Source: Lysobacterales bacterium
Lineage (GTDB): Bacteria; Pseudomonadota; Gammaproteobacteria; Xanthomonadales; Xanthomonadaceae
Assembly: GCA_017302135.1 (NCBI GenBank)
Contig: JAFLDZ010000002.1
Span: 124,001-188,000 of the forward strand
Direction of reading: 5' to 3'
DNA length: 64,000 bases
Below are positions 1 through 9,119 of this stretch, in pieces; position 1 is the first letter of the stretch, and each line of letters starts with the position of its first letter. The notes under the pieces were generated by a model, which saw nothing but the letters and a program-made list of their open reading frames with translations, was not told the origin of the DNA and made no database searches. Position numbers and translations under genes: made by a program.

Positions 1-110
1 CGCCGGCACGACGATTTTTGCTACGCGCAGGCGCGCGTTCCGTCGCCACCAGCGCCGATTTTCGTCCTGGGCCGGTTACAATGACGCGCTTCATTCCCAC
101 CGGACCGGCC

Positions 111-1568
111 ATGCTCCGCATCCAGGCTGAAGCGCTCACCTACGACGACGTTTCGCTCGTCCCCGCGCATTCGACCGTCCTGCCCAAGGACGTTTCCCTC
201 GCCACGCGGCTCACCCGTAACCTGCATCTGAACCTGCCTATCGTTTCGGCGGCGATGGATACCGTGACCGAAGCGCGGCTCGCGGTGGCGATGGCGCAGC
301 TCGGCGGCATCGGCATCGTCCACAAGAACCTGACCCTGGAACAGCAGGCCGCACAGGTCGCCAAGGTCAAGAAATTCGAGGCCGGGGTCATCAAGGAACC
401 CTTCACGGTCAGCCCCGACACCACCATCGGTGAAGTGCTGAAGCTCACGTGGGCGCGCAACATCTCCGGTGTGCCGGTGGTCGACGGTGGCCGGCTGGTC
501 GGCATCGTCACCGGGCGCGATATGCGCTTCGAGACGAAACTCGACGATCCGGTCCACCACATCATGACCAAGAAGGATCGCCTGATCACCGTGCGCGAAG
601 GCGCCAGCGACGAGGAAGTGCTGTCGCTGCTGCACAAGCACCGGATCGAGAAAGTGCTGGTGGTCAACGACGCGTTCGAGTTGCGCGGCCTGATCACCGT
701 GAAGGACATCCAGAAGAAACGCGACAACCCGAATGCGGCCTACGACGGCAGCGAACGTCTGCTGGTGGGGGCGGCGGTCGGCGTCGGCGGCGATACCGAG
801 GCGCGGATCGAAGCGCTGGCCGCAGCGGGCGTGGACGTGATCATCGTCGATACCGCGCACGGCCATTCGCAGGGCGTGATCGACCGCGTGCGCTGGGCGA
901 AGAAAACCTTCCCGCTGCTGCAGGTCATCGGCGGCAACATCGTCACCGGCGATGCCGCGCGCGCGCTGGAAGACGCGGGCGCGGACGCGGTGAAGGTCGG
1001 CGTCGGCCCGGGTTCGATCTGCACCACGCGGATCGTCGCGGGCGTGGGCGTGCCGCAGATCACCGCCGTGTCGATGGTCGCCGAAGCGCTGCAGGATCGC
1101 ATTCCGCTGATCGCCGACGGCGGCATCCGCTACTCGGGCGATATCGGCAAGGCGATCGTCGCCGGTGCGTCGACCGTGATGATCGGCGGCCTGTTCGCCG
1201 GCACCGAGGAAGCCCCGGGCGAAACCGAACTGTTCCAGGGCCGCAGCTACAAGAGCTATCGCGGCATGGGCTCGCTGGGCGCGATGGAAATGGGCTCGAA
1301 AGACCGCTATTTCCAGGATGCCAGCGACGCCGACAAGCTCGTGCCCGAAGGCATCGAAGGCCGCGTGCCGTATCGCGGCCCGCTCGCGAACGTGGTGCAT
1401 CAGCTCGCCGGCGGCCTGCGCGCGACGATGGGGTATGTCGGCAGCGCGACCATCGAAGAGATGCGCAAGAAGCCGGTGTTCGTGAAGGTGACCGGGGCAG
1501 GGCAGCGCGAAAGCCATGTGCATGATGTGCAGATCACGAAAGAGCCGCCGAATTACAGAATGGGTTGA
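111..1568 (+). CDS. guaB: IMP dehydrogenase
   Basis: Oxidises IMP to XMP with NAD+, the committed cytosolic step of GMP synthesis. The protein has 485 residues from the ATG at 111, the usual length for this family. The open frame extends further upstream, but [13 protein letters not shown] is the conventional N-terminus. The catalytic loop GPGSICTTR carries the nucleophile Cys304. A tandem CBS (Bateman) insertion occupies about residues 92-205, and the IMP/phosphate-binding segment GGIRYSGDI lies downstream. guaA follows after 107 bp on the same strand, so the two probably share a transcript, although a large inverted repeat lies between them. A TACAAT hexamer at 77-82 could be a -10 element. 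The assignment is certain; only the start is open (ATG 81 is an alternative). Confidence 0.97.
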   Translation: MLRIQAEALTYDDVSLVPAHSTVLPKDVSLATRLTRNLHLNLPIVSAAMDTVTEARLAVAMAQLGGIGIVHKNLTLEQQAAQVAKVKKFEAGVIKEPFTVSPDTTIGEVLKLTWARNISGVPVVDGGRLVGIVTGRDMRFETKLDDPVHHIMTKKDRLITVREGASDEEVLSLLHKHRIEKVLVVNDAFELRGLITVKDIQKKRDNPNAAYDGSERLLVGAAVGVGGDTEARIEALAAAGVDVIIVDTAHGHSQGVIDRVRWAKKTFPLLQVIGGNIVTGDAARALEDAGADAVKVGVGPGSICTTRIVAGVGVPQITAVSMVAEALQDRIPLIADGGIRYSGDIGKAIVAGASTVMIGGLFAGTEEAPGETELFQGRSYKSYRGMGSLGAMEMGSKDRYFQDASDADKLVPEGIEGRVPYRGPLANVVHQLAGGLRATMGYVGSATIEEMRKKPVFVKVTGAGQRESHVHDVQITKEPPNYRMG

Positions 1569-1586
1569 GCATGATCGACCGCTTTT

Positions 1587-1667
1587 TGTAGGAGCGGCTT
1601 CAGCCGCGAGCTTTTCCGGCAAGGGCGATCGTCGCAACCAGAGCTCGCGGCTGAAGCCGCTCCTACA
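1587..1667. repeat. 26-bp inverted repeat (REP-like) between guaB and guaA
   Basis: Two perfect 26-base arms, 1587-1612 and 1642-1667, are exact reverse complements separated by 29 bases. Each arm contains GTAGGAGCGGCTTCAGCCGC, which is itself partly palindromic (GCGGCTtcAGCCGC). Repeats of this kind are scattered through intergenic DNA of pseudomonads and xanthomonads as REP elements. Here the pair would form a long hairpin in the guaB-guaA mRNA. There is no T-run, so it is not a standard terminator. Confidence 0.85.
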
Positions 1668-1675
1668 GAACGAAC

Positions 1676-3268
1676 ATGACCAATCCTCATAGCGACATCC
1701 ACGCCGACGACATCCACGCGCACCGCATCCTGATCCTCGACTTCGGCGCGCAATACACGCAGCTGATCGCGCGGCGCATCCGCGAGATCGGCGTGTACTG
1801 CGAAATCTGGGCGTGGGACCACGATCCGGCCGATATCGCGAAGTTCGCGCCGAAGGGCATCATCCTGTCGGGCGGGCCGGAGTCGACGACCGAGGACGGC
1901 TCGCCGCGCGCGCCGCAGACCGTGTTCGACAGCGGCATGCCGCTGCTGGGCATCTGCTATGGCATGCAGACGATGGCGATGCAGCTCGGCGGCGCGGTCG
2001 AAGGCGGACATCATCGCGAATTCGGCTACGCGGAAGTGGAAGTGCTCGGCGACGACAAACTGCTGGGGGCGCTGACCGATCATCCGGGCCGCGCGGGCCT
2101 CGATGTGTGGATGAGTCACGGCGATCGTGTCACCCAGATTCCCGATGGTTTCAGCGTCACCGGGCGCACCGACAGCGTGCCGATCATCGCGATGGCCGAC
2201 GAGGCACGGCGCTGGTACGGCGTGCAGTTCCATCCCGAAGTCACCCACACCAAACAGGGCGAGACGCTGCTGCGTCGTTTCGTGCTGGATATCTGCGGGT
2301 GTCAGGCGCTGTGGACGGCGGCGAACATCATCGACGACCAGATCGCGCGCGTGCGCGCTCAGGTCGGCTCCGACGAGGTGATTCTCGGCCTGTCCGGCGG
2401 CGTCGATTCGTCGGTGGTCGCGGCGCTGCTGCATCGCGCGATCGGCGAACAGTTGACCTGCGTCTTCGTCGACACCGGCCTGCTGCGCTGGAAGGAAGGC
2501 GATCAGGTGATGGCGATGTTCGCGCAGCATATGGGCGTGAAGGTCGTGCGCGTGAATGCCGCCGACCGATACTTCAACGCACTGGCCGGCGTGACCGATC
2601 CCGAAGCCAAGCGCAAGATCATCGGCGGCCTGTTCGTCGACATTTTCGAGGAAGAATCGCACAAGCTCGCGAATGCCAAGTGGCTGGCGCAGGGCACGAT
2701 CTATCCGGACGTGATCGAATCCGCCGGCAGCAGGACCGGCAAGGCGCACGTCATCAAGAGCCATCACAATGTCGGCGGCCTGCCCGAGCACATGAAGCTC
2801 GGCCTGGTCGAGCCGCTGCGCGAACTGTTCAAGGACGAAGTGCGCCGCCTCGGCGTCGAGCTCGGCCTGCCGCGCGAGATGGTCTATCGCCATCCGTTCC
2901 CCGGCCCCGGTCTGGGCGTGCGCATCCTCGGCGAAGTGAAGCGCGAATATGCCGAACTGCTGGCGCAGGCCGATGCGATCTTCATCGAAGAACTGCGCAG
3001 GGCCGACTGGTACGACAAGACTTCGCAGGCGTTCGCGGTGTTCCTGCCGGTGAAGTCGGTCGGCGTGGTCGGCGACGCGCGCGCCTACGAATGGGTCATC
3101 GCCTTGAGAGCGGTCGAAACCATCGACTTCATGACCGCGCACTGGGCGCATCTGCCTTACGACTTCCTCGATACCGTCTCGCGCCGGATCGTCAACGAAC
3201 TGAAGGGCATCTCGCGGGTGGTCTACGACATTTCGGGGAAGCCGCCGGCGACGATCGAGTGGGAGTGA
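1676..3268 (+). CDS. guaA: GMP synthase (glutamine-hydrolysing)
   Basis: Aminates XMP to GMP using glutamine and ATP, completing the branch begun by guaB. The 530-residue protein has three parts in order. A class I glutamine amidotransferase domain (about 15-210) carries the nucleophile Cys94 in LLGICYGMQ and the His186/Glu188 pair in QFHPEVTHT. An N-type ATP pyrophosphatase domain follows, with the P-loop LSGGVDSSV near residue 240. The dimerisation domain is C-terminal and ends IEWE as in other GuaA proteins. Length and motif order are standard and no key residue is missing. Confidence 0.97.
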   Translation: MTNPHSDIHADDIHAHRILILDFGAQYTQLIARRIREIGVYCEIWAWDHDPADIAKFAPKGIILSGGPESTTEDGSPRAPQTVFDSGMPLLGICYGMQTMAMQLGGAVEGGHHREFGYAEVEVLGDDKLLGALTDHPGRAGLDVWMSHGDRVTQIPDGFSVTGRTDSVPIIAMADEARRWYGVQFHPEVTHTKQGETLLRRFVLDICGCQALWTAANIIDDQIARVRAQVGSDEVILGLSGGVDSSVVAALLHRAIGEQLTCVFVDTGLLRWKEGDQVMAMFAQHMGVKVVRVNAADRYFNALAGVTDPEAKRKIIGGLFVDIFEEESHKLANAKWLAQGTIYPDVIESAGSRTGKAHVIKSHHNVGGLPEHMKLGLVEPLRELFKDEVRRLGVELGLPREMVYRHPFPGPGLGVRILGEVKREYAELLAQADAIFIEELRRADWYDKTSQAFAVFLPVKSVGVVGDARAYEWVIALRAVETIDFMTAHWAHLPYDFLDTVSRRIVNELKGISRVVYDISGKPPATIEWE

Positions 3269-3340
3269 CGGGCTTCACGCCCATCGATAGTCCGGGTAGG
3301 ATCGAAGCTGTAACGACTGGGGACGCAGAGGGATTTCGCC

Positions 3341-3844
3341 ATGAAGAAAATGGTTGCGATGGTGGTGGTGCTGCTGTTGCTGACAGTGGGGTTCCAGATG
3401 TTCCGCTCGAACATGTCGAAGCTCGACGAAGAGCTCGTCTATGCGTATTACCAGAAGAACATCAATGCCACCCGCCGTTTCGATGCCAAGACGCTGTGCT
3501 CGATGTACGACCAGAAATACCGCGGTGTCGATGTCAGCCGGGGGCCGCGCGGCGAAGAACGGATCACCATGAGCCGCCGGGAAGCCTGCGAATCGCTGGA
3601 CGAGTCGATGGCGATGATGAAGAAGCTCGTGTCGAAAACTCGGATCGAGCCCGATTTCAAGTACACGATCGAATCGGTGTCCATTTCTCCTGATCGCAAA
3701 CAGGCGATCGTCAAGTTGCGCGCCACCATGCGCATCGGCAAGAAGCTGACAGTCACATCCAGCGGAACCGAAACGCTGATACGACGGATGGGCGATATCC
3801 GCAGTGTCAGCAGTGACACCAAAAGCACTGTATCGATGCGCTGA
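3341..3844 (+). CDS. Small membrane-anchored protein of unknown function
   Basis: A 167-residue protein with an N-terminal hydrophobic segment (about residues 3-20, MKKMVAMVVVLLLLTVGF) that is either an uncleaved anchor or a signal peptide. The rest is a soluble, presumably periplasmic domain. It contains two cysteines (LCSMY and EACESL) about 30 residues apart that could form a disulfide, and a C-terminal beta-rich portion. The pattern of a helix followed by strands with 'SVSISPDRKQAIVKL' recalls NTF2-like folds, but this is a guess from appearance. It stands alone between guaA and the convergent ABC export operon, ending 43 bp before the end of that operon. I do not recognise the family. 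Confidence 0.75.
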   Translation: MKKMVAMVVVLLLLTVGFQMFRSNMSKLDEELVYAYYQKNINATRRFDAKTLCSMYDQKYRGVDVSRGPRGEERITMSRREACESLDESMAMMKKLVSKTRIEPDFKYTIESVSISPDRKQAIVKLRATMRIGKKLTVTSSGTETLIRRMGDIRSVSSDTKSTVSMR

Positions 3845-3887
3845 AACCGTCGTCCGTCGTCACGACCGCCCGAATCCTCCGCATACT

Positions 3888-4568
3888 TCAGCTGGACTGC
3901 ACCCGTCCATCGCTCAGCGTGATGCGTCGCGTACAGCGCGCGGCGACATCGTCGTCATGGGTGCAGATCAGGAAGGTCGCCTTGTCTTCCTGATTGACCT
4001 CGCGCATGAGGTCGAGCACCTGCTCCGCGGCAACACGGTCGAGACTGCCGGTCGGCTCGTCGGCCAGAATCAATTCGGGCCTGTTCATCAACGCACGGGC
4101 GATCGCGACGCGCTGCTTCTGGCCGCCCGACAGCCGCGTCACGACGAAGTCCATCCGATCCTTCAGGCCGACCCTGACCAGCAGGTCGCGGGCGCGTTGC
4201 CGCATGGCGGTCGAGATGCCGCCTGCCGGCGCGGCGGCGGGGAAGGCGACGTTCTCGGTGGCGGTGAAATCGGGCAGCAGATGATGGAACTGGAAGATGA
4301 AGCCCAGTCGCTCATTGCGGAACGCAGCGCGCTGCGCCTCGGTCAGGCCGTCGACGCGCTGGCCGCCGATGGCGATGGTGCCGCTGGTGGGCTGCAGCAG
4401 CAGCCCCACGATCGACAGCAACGTCGACTTTCCGGAACCGGACGCGCCGAGCAATGCGACCAGTTCGCCGGGATCGAGCGACAGGTCGATCCCTTTGAGG
4501 ACGCGGGTGAGTTCGTCGCCATTGCGGAACGTCATTTCGATTCCGCGCGCATCGAGCACCGCCGTCAT
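3888..4568 (-). CDS. ABC transporter ATP-binding protein (LolD/MacB type)
   Basis: ATPase subunit of a type VII (MacB/LolCDE-like) ABC system. The 226-residue protein has Walker [10 protein letters not shown], signature LSGGQKQR, Walker [10 protein letters not shown] followed by SLD, and the H-loop in ICTHDDD. Its start (ATG at 4568) overlaps the stop of the permease gene in an ATGA arrangement, so the two are translationally coupled. It is the last gene of a leftward operon after the HlyD-type adaptor and the FtsX-type permease. Such trios power export or extraction of substrates from the inner membrane/periplasm. The substrate cannot be read from sequence. LolD is the closest familiar relative, but the real lolCDE genes are not otherwise present here. 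Confidence 0.92.
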   Translation of the reverse strand: MTAVLDARGIEMTFRNGDELTRVLKGIDLSLDPGELVALLGASGSGKSTLLSIVGLLLQPTSGTIAIGGQRVDGLTEAQRAAFRNERLGFIFQFHHLLPDFTATENVAFPAAAPAGGISTAMRQRARDLLVRVGLKDRMDFVVTRLSGGQKQRVAIARALMNRPELILADEPTGSLDRVAAEQVLDLMREVNQEDKATFLICTHDDDVAARCTRRITLSDGRVQSS

Positions 4569-5770
4569 TGCTGGATCGCCTGCAGTGGATCGAGGCGCGC
4601 CGCCGCCCGGGCTGGGATCACCGACGCCAGCACCGCGCCCAATGTGGTGAGGATCAGCACCAGCACGTAGCCGCCCTGGCTCGGCGCGATCGGTAATGCC
4701 ATCGAACCATCGGCCTTGGTCAGCGTGGCAAGCCAGGCGCAGAGGCCGTAGCCGGTGATACAGCCGAGTGCGGCGCCGATCAGCCCGATCAGGAATCCCT
4801 GCAGCACGAAGACCGTCGCGATGAAGGATTTCGAGATGCCGAACGCACGCATGATGCCGATCTCGCCCCGCCGCCGGTTCGCCGAGAGCATCAAGGCGCT
4901 GGCGATGCCGATCAGCACCGAGATCAGCGAAAACATCTGGATCAACGTGCCCGTCTGCGCCTGCGCGGCCAGGGCATCCTCCAGATTCGCATTCCGCTCC
5001 TGCCACGGCGTGGCGCGCAGGCCGGTGGCCTCGTGGAGAAACGCGGCGACTTCGCGCGCGCGGTTGGCGTCCTCCAGTTTGATCTCGATATTGGTCAGGC
5101 CTTCGGGCAGGCGGAACAAGGGGCGTGCTGTCTGCAGGGACAGATACGCCACACGCTCGTCCGCACTGCGCACGCCGGTCTTGAAGATGCCGCGGATGGT
5201 CAGCAGACGTTCGACGCCGCGATCGGTCCGGAACAGCACCGGCTGGCCGGCGGACAGACCGAGCGTTTCGGCGAGCACCGCACCGATCAGGATGCCGTCC
5301 GCGCCCAGACTCCGCTGGCCGTCGACGATCTGTCTGCTGATCGGCGAGATCGCGTCCAGATTTTCGGGCTCGACAGCGGTGACCGAGACCGGCGCGACCG
5401 CCTGACCCTTGACGAGGAATGCGCTGCCGGTGATCTGGGTGCTGATCGCCGACACCGAGGACTGTTGGCGCAGCAGTGCGACCGTCGATCGCCACTCGCG
5501 GATCTGTTGCCGCTGGAACGTCGACACGAGCGCGACCGCTTCGGTCTCGACGCCATCATTCGGCAGCACGCGCGCGATGCGGGTGACCGGTTCGAGGCTG
5601 ACGTGCGCGCTGTTCGCGGTGACTTCATCGGTCAGCCGGATCGCCAGTCCTTCGATCAATGCGGTGATGAACACGAAAGCGGTCACGCCCAGCGCGACGC
5701 CCGCGACCAGCAGCGCGGACTGCGCGCGATTGGACAGCAGATAGCGACGGGCCACGGTGAATGCGAACAT
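4565..5770 (-). CDS. FtsX-family ABC transporter permease
   Basis: A 401-residue inner-membrane permease with the MacB/FtsX layout. One transmembrane helix lies at residues 15-40, followed by a large periplasmic domain of about 220 residues. Three helices then lie near residues 275-300, 320-350 and 365-390, and the C-terminus [10 protein letters not shown] is a hallmark of this family. It starts 3 bp after the adaptor gene ends and its stop overlaps the start of the ATPase gene. It would transmit ATP-driven motion to the periplasmic domain. The substrate is unknown. Confidence 0.9.
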   Translation of the reverse strand: MFAFTVARRYLLSNRAQSALLVAGVALGVTAFVFITALIEGLAIRLTDEVTANSAHVSLEPVTRIARVLPNDGVETEAVALVSTFQRQQIREWRSTVALLRQQSSVSAISTQITGSAFLVKGQAVAPVSVTAVEPENLDAISPISRQIVDGQRSLGADGILIGAVLAETLGLSAGQPVLFRTDRGVERLLTIRGIFKTGVRSADERVAYLSLQTARPLFRLPEGLTNIEIKLEDANRAREVAAFLHEATGLRATPWQERNANLEDALAAQAQTGTLIQMFSLISVLIGIASALMLSANRRRGEIGIMRAFGISKSFIATVFVLQGFLIGLIGAALGCITGYGLCAWLATLTKADGSMALPIAPSQGGYVLVLILTTLGAVLASVIPARAAARLDPLQAIQQ

Positions 5771-5773
5771 CGG

Positions 5774-6994
5774 TCATTCGCCCGCTGACGCGTTGTCGCC
5801 GTCCGCTTGCTCCAGTGGACGCACTTTTGTCGATGCTTCGATCGTGGCGGGAAGCATGATCACGCGATCGCCTGCGGCCAGACCTTGTTCGATGATCGCG
5901 TTCGACGATGGCCAGGCGGCGACCTTCACGGCCCGTGCGCGCGCAATATCCTGCGCATCGACGACGAGCACTTTGGGGGCGGTGGTGGCGTCGAGCACCG
6001 CCTGACGCGGAACGACGATGGCATTCCTGCGCGTCGCGACCAGGATCGTGACGTCGATGGAACGTCCGGGTGGAATGCGGGTTGCGGTATCCGGCGCGAG
6101 CTTGACCAGGCGGCCGCCGGTGGTGGCATCGACGCGCGGCGATACTTCGACCACGTGGGCGGTGAACTGCGACTTCGATCCGGACAGCGAAGCGCGTGCG
6201 GACATGCCGGGCTGCAGGGCATCCGCATAGGTTTCATCGACATCCGCATGGATCTCGACGCCCTGCAGCGAGCCGAGCTGGAAGAGCGTGGTCTCCGCTG
6301 ACACGACCTGGCCGTTATCGATCGGACGCACCAGCACGATGCCTGCCATCGGTGCGCGGATCGTGAACTCGCCGGTCCTGGCGGCGGTCGCCCGCGTTTG
6401 CGCGACGGCTGCGGCAACGGCCGCTTCGGCCGACAGCAAGGCGGCGCGCGCTTCGTCCAGCGCTGCGCGGGAGACGAATCCATCGGCAGCGAGCGCTCGC
6501 GTGCGATCGAATGCCGATTTCGCGCGCGTCGCTTCCGCACGCGCAGCCGCTGCGCGCGCGACATCTGCATCGTTCTGCGCTTGTTCGACCGCGGAGCGGA
6601 TGATCGCCAGCGGCGCATCGGCTGCAACGGCATCACCATCGTCGCGAAAGACCCGGATGATCTGTCCTGCATTCGGCGATTTGATCTCGACCAGATCGCT
6701 CGGTCTCGCCCGGCCGACCACGGCCAGAGCGATCTCGATCGTCGTTGGAGAGATCGTTTGCACGACAGCCTCCGGCGGGCGCAGGCGATAGAAAGCGAAG
6801 AGGGCGACGAGAATGGACGAGATCGCTCCCGCCAAGACCAACAGTATCCTTTTCGATGAAATGCGTTCGGGTCGCGCCGGGCCGGTCTCTCCGGTCCTGG
6901 CGACGTCGGGCGCTGCAACGGGTCCGGTCGGCTGCACGTTTGACTTGTTCCGATCGTTGGACACGCTGTGTCCGTCAGTGGGTCGTGGCGGCAT
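5774..6994 (-). CDS. HlyD/MacA-type efflux adaptor (periplasmic membrane-fusion protein)
   Basis: A 406-residue adaptor anchored by one transmembrane helix (residues 50-69) after a cytoplasmic Pro-rich N-terminus. A lipoyl half-motif follows (SPNAGQIIRVFRDDGDAVAADA). Next come an alanine-rich coiled-coil hairpin (about 125-200), the second lipoyl half with RAPMAGIVLVRPIDNGQVV, and beta-barrel and membrane-proximal domains. It works with the downstream FtsX permease and ATPase as a MacAB-like tripartite exporter. The chosen start overlaps the end of the SOUL gene by 20 bp. A GTG near 6961 would remove the overlap. No TolC homologue is in the window. Confidence 0.88.
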   Translation of the reverse strand: MPPRPTDGHSVSNDRNKSNVQPTGPVAAPDVARTGETGPARPERISSKRILLVLAGAISSILVALFAFYRLRPPEAVVQTISPTTIEIALAVVGRARPSDLVEIKSPNAGQIIRVFRDDGDAVAADAPLAIIRSAVEQAQNDADVARAAAARAEATRAKSAFDRTRALAADGFVSRAALDEARAALLSAEAAVAAAVAQTRATAARTGEFTIRAPMAGIVLVRPIDNGQVVSAETTLFQLGSLQGVEIHADVDETYADALQPGMSARASLSGSKSQFTAHVVEVSPRVDATTGGRLVKLAPDTATRIPPGRSIDVTILVATRRNAIVVPRQAVLDATTAPKVLVVDAQDIARARAVKVAAWPSSNAIIEQGLAAGDRVIMLPATIEASTKVRPLEQADGDNASAGE

Positions 6995-7658
6995 CGACTG
7001 GCAGCATCACTTCGTTCCTCCGCAGCGGCCCGAGCGTCCACGGCGGGTTGTACTGCGCCAGCGATGCCGGGCCGATGGCATGCAACTCATGTTGCGCCAT
7101 CCATCGCTCCAGTTCGGCGCGCTTGCGCTCGAAGTCGCGATCGCTCGCCCATCCGGAAAAGCGGATGACAGCGACGCGGATCGCCGGCGTCACGCGCAAC
7201 ACGACACGTGGATCATTGGGCTTCGGCAGAGTGTCCAGCGTCTTGTCGGACGGCATGGTGAACTGGATGACCCAGGCCCCGGCGACCGCCGTCTGGCTGA
7301 CCGGTGCGGTCATCGCGATCTTCTCGCTGACGGGCGGCGACTGCATGACGGGTGCAGTCATGGCGATGCTTTCGCGGCGGGTGTTTCCGCCGAAAACATA
7401 CCCGGCAAGGATCCGGAAGCCAGCGCTCGCGGCCTGTTTCCTGTCGCCCGCGACCTGCGTTTCGGCGACAGCCAGGGGCGGATATTGTCTGACCTGGAAT
7501 GCATCCTCATCGATGACGAGGGTGAAGGCCGGTTCTTCGGTCGCCATGGCGATCCTGCCTGTGAAGAGGATGAGAATCGAGACTGCGAATGCGAATGTTT
7601 TCACAACGAAGACCTGCAGGATCAGAGGTAGCGATACGGCAGCGGTCGTCTTTGCCAT
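6975..7658 (-). CDS. SOUL-family haem-binding protein with N-terminal membrane segment
   Basis: A 227-residue protein of the SOUL/HBP family, recognised from the EDAFQVRQYPP segment, the repeated ESIAMTAPV / EKIAMTAPV motifs and the late NPPWTLGPLRRNE motif. SOUL proteins bind haem or tetrapyrroles in eukaryotes; bacterial roles are poorly defined. A hydrophobic stretch (FAFAVSILILFTGRIAMA) precedes the domain and suggests export or anchoring in the periplasm. The start was taken as MAKTTAA at 7658 and the frame extends 60 bases further. It is the first gene of the leftward exporter operon and overlaps the adaptor gene, so a functional link with that exporter is likely but unproven. Confidence 0.85.
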   Translation of the reverse strand: MAKTTAAVSLPLILQVFVVKTFAFAVSILILFTGRIAMATEEPAFTLVIDEDAFQVRQYPPLAVAETQVAGDRKQAASAGFRILAGYVFGGNTRRESIAMTAPVMQSPPVSEKIAMTAPVSQTAVAGAWVIQFTMPSDKTLDTLPKPNDPRVVLRVTPAIRVAVIRFSGWASDRDFERKRAELERWMAQHELHAIGPASLAQYNPPWTLGPLRRNEVMLPVDAATTH

Positions 7659-8180
7659 CGTGTTCGATGGTCGAGTATCACATCGATCCGTGAGTGATGC
7701 AGCACTGCACGATCCCATCGTGGAAATAGCACGAAAATAAGCGCTTGTAATGCACCCGTTGCAATAGCGATGTTGCCGCGCCTGCGATGGCTGCCTTTCT
7801 TCGTGACGTCACGATGACGGTCGCTTCGGTTTTTTTCGGCGGACCCCGCGTCACGGATGGAGTCGAAAATATGGATCAAGCGATGATTTCGGTATCGCTC
7901 CGAGGACATCGTCATGCATATACGCCTTCGCGGCGTTTCAATCACCACTGGTTGGAAAAACGCCTGTAAATGCAGCAAAAAGACTGCAATCCCCAGAGCG
8001 GAGACTCTTGACACGGGATAAGAATGCGCGTAATTGACAGCGTTGTCAAAAGTCGTCCCGTTTACGGGCGGCGATGACAAGCCCGGTCGGATCGGCCGGG
8101 GAGCGGGAGTGCGCGGCCATAAATAAATTGCCGCATCTCAACCTTCATCAGGCGACACAACACAGAAGGAGTCACAGACT
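7659..8180. other. Long intergenic region between divergent genes
   Basis: About 520 bases without a convincing gene, between the leftward SOUL operon and the rightward secreted protein. It is less GC-rich than the flanks. It contains TTGACA hexamers at 8008-8013 and 8034-8039. The second forms an inverted repeat with TGTCAA at 8044-8049. Promoters for both directions presumably lie here, but no matched -10 could be assigned with confidence. A minus-strand frame of 152 codons (7622-8080) crosses it with no recognisable protein features. Confidence 0.5.
8034..8049. promoter_or_regulatory. Inverted repeat TTGACA-N4-TGTCAA, possible operator
   Basis: Six-base perfect arms (8034-8039 and 8044-8049) with a four-base spacer, lying about 130 bp upstream of the secreted-protein gene at 8181. 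The left arm equals the sigma-70 -35 consensus. The function is unknown and the site is reported on symmetry alone. Confidence 0.3.
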
Positions 8181-8900
8181 ATGAGAAACCTACTGATAGC
8201 CCTGCTGCTGACGGCCATCCCGGTATTCTCGGCAAGTGCCCAAGGCGTTCTACAGGCGCGAGCGGACGTGGATGGGAATGGAAGCGTCGACTCGATTTTC
8301 AAAGGCGCCAACTTCATCCGGATCGCCGGCGGCGTCGGAACGGCAGGTCGTACGTACACCTTCCCAGGCAGCATCGCCATTCTTGCTGGCGGAATCCAGA
8401 ATATGAACTCGCACGTAGCGAGTATCGAAATCGCGCTTACTCAAGTAGCACCAGGGCAGCAAACGATCCGCGTCATCAATCACAGGGCGAATATTGCCCA
8501 GGGATACGCGATGCGTGCGGGCTGGAAACTCCTGGCCGGTGGCATCAATGATCTGGACGGGTATCCGGGCGCTGAAATCGCCACGGACGAGATACTCGTC
8601 AATCCCAATCCGGCTTGGACCACGAACAGGATCTCAATCGTCACACCGCGCGATGGCACCAAAACCGAGTATGGGACTCAATACGGCACAGCGAGTTACC
8701 AGACATGGTCATTGCTGGGCATAGGCGAAATTGATCCCAACAGCCCCGGCCTTGAATTGGATTATTTCCTGAGGGTTCCCGACTTCAGAGGTCCCGCATA
8801 CGACACCTATCATCATCGTCGCCTCTATCACCGTTACCACATCACTTACGATTGGAACTACCCAAGTTACACGTTCAACGGTGGCTTTCCCTCGTACTGA
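8181..8900 (+). CDS. Secreted protein with FG-GAP/calcium-loop-like segments, unknown function
   Basis: A 239-residue protein with a clear Sec signal peptide (MRNLLIALLLTAIPVFSASA-QG). A strong ribosome site (AGAAGGAG) lies just ahead of the ATG. After cleavage it begins with DVDGNGSVDSIF, a D-x-D-x-N-G calcium-loop-like motif. A second segment, INDLDGYPGAEI, fits the FG-GAP/VCBS repeat pattern of beta-propeller proteins. The last 40 residues are unusually rich in Tyr and His (AYDTYHHRRLYHRYHITYDWNY), which could bind metal. It stands alone, with convergent acoR-like gene 220 bp downstream. No specific function can be given. Confidence 0.75.
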   Translation: MRNLLIALLLTAIPVFSASAQGVLQARADVDGNGSVDSIFKGANFIRIAGGVGTAGRTYTFPGSIAILAGGIQNMNSHVASIEIALTQVAPGQQTIRVINHRANIAQGYAMRAGWKLLAGGINDLDGYPGAEIATDEILVNPNPAWTTNRISIVTPRDGTKTEYGTQYGTASYQTWSLLGIGEIDPNSPGLELDYFLRVPDFRGPAYDTYHHRRLYHRYHITYDWNYPSYTFNGGFPSY

Positions 8901-8967
8901 TGATCAGATAGCCGGTCGGTCGGGCCTTGAGCCGAGACCTCGATTCGTCTCAGCCTGACAATCGCAA

Positions 8968-8997
8968 GCCTCGCCTCGCCAGATGACGGGGCGAGGC
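8968..8997. terminator. GC-rich hairpin between convergent genes, possible terminator
   Basis: GCCTCGCC (8968-8975) pairs with GGCGAGGC (8990-8997). It lies between the convergent secreted-protein and sigma-54 activator genes, where a bidirectional terminator would be expected. No T-run follows, so an intrinsic terminator is uncertain. Confidence 0.35.
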
Positions 8998-9119
8998 CTG
9001 CCGATCGATGGAACACACCAGGATCTCCCTGATACCGTGTTTCGCCTGCTAAATTTGACTCGACGCGAGCTGAAAAGCGAGGCAGGCATGGAGAACGGCA
9101 GACAGCGTTCCGGGGACAC

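Noticed and set aside
7622..8080. A 152-codon minus-strand frame across the intergenic region upstream of the SOUL gene
   Set aside because: It overlaps the start of the SOUL gene in another frame, has no ribosome site or domain, and spans likely promoter DNA.
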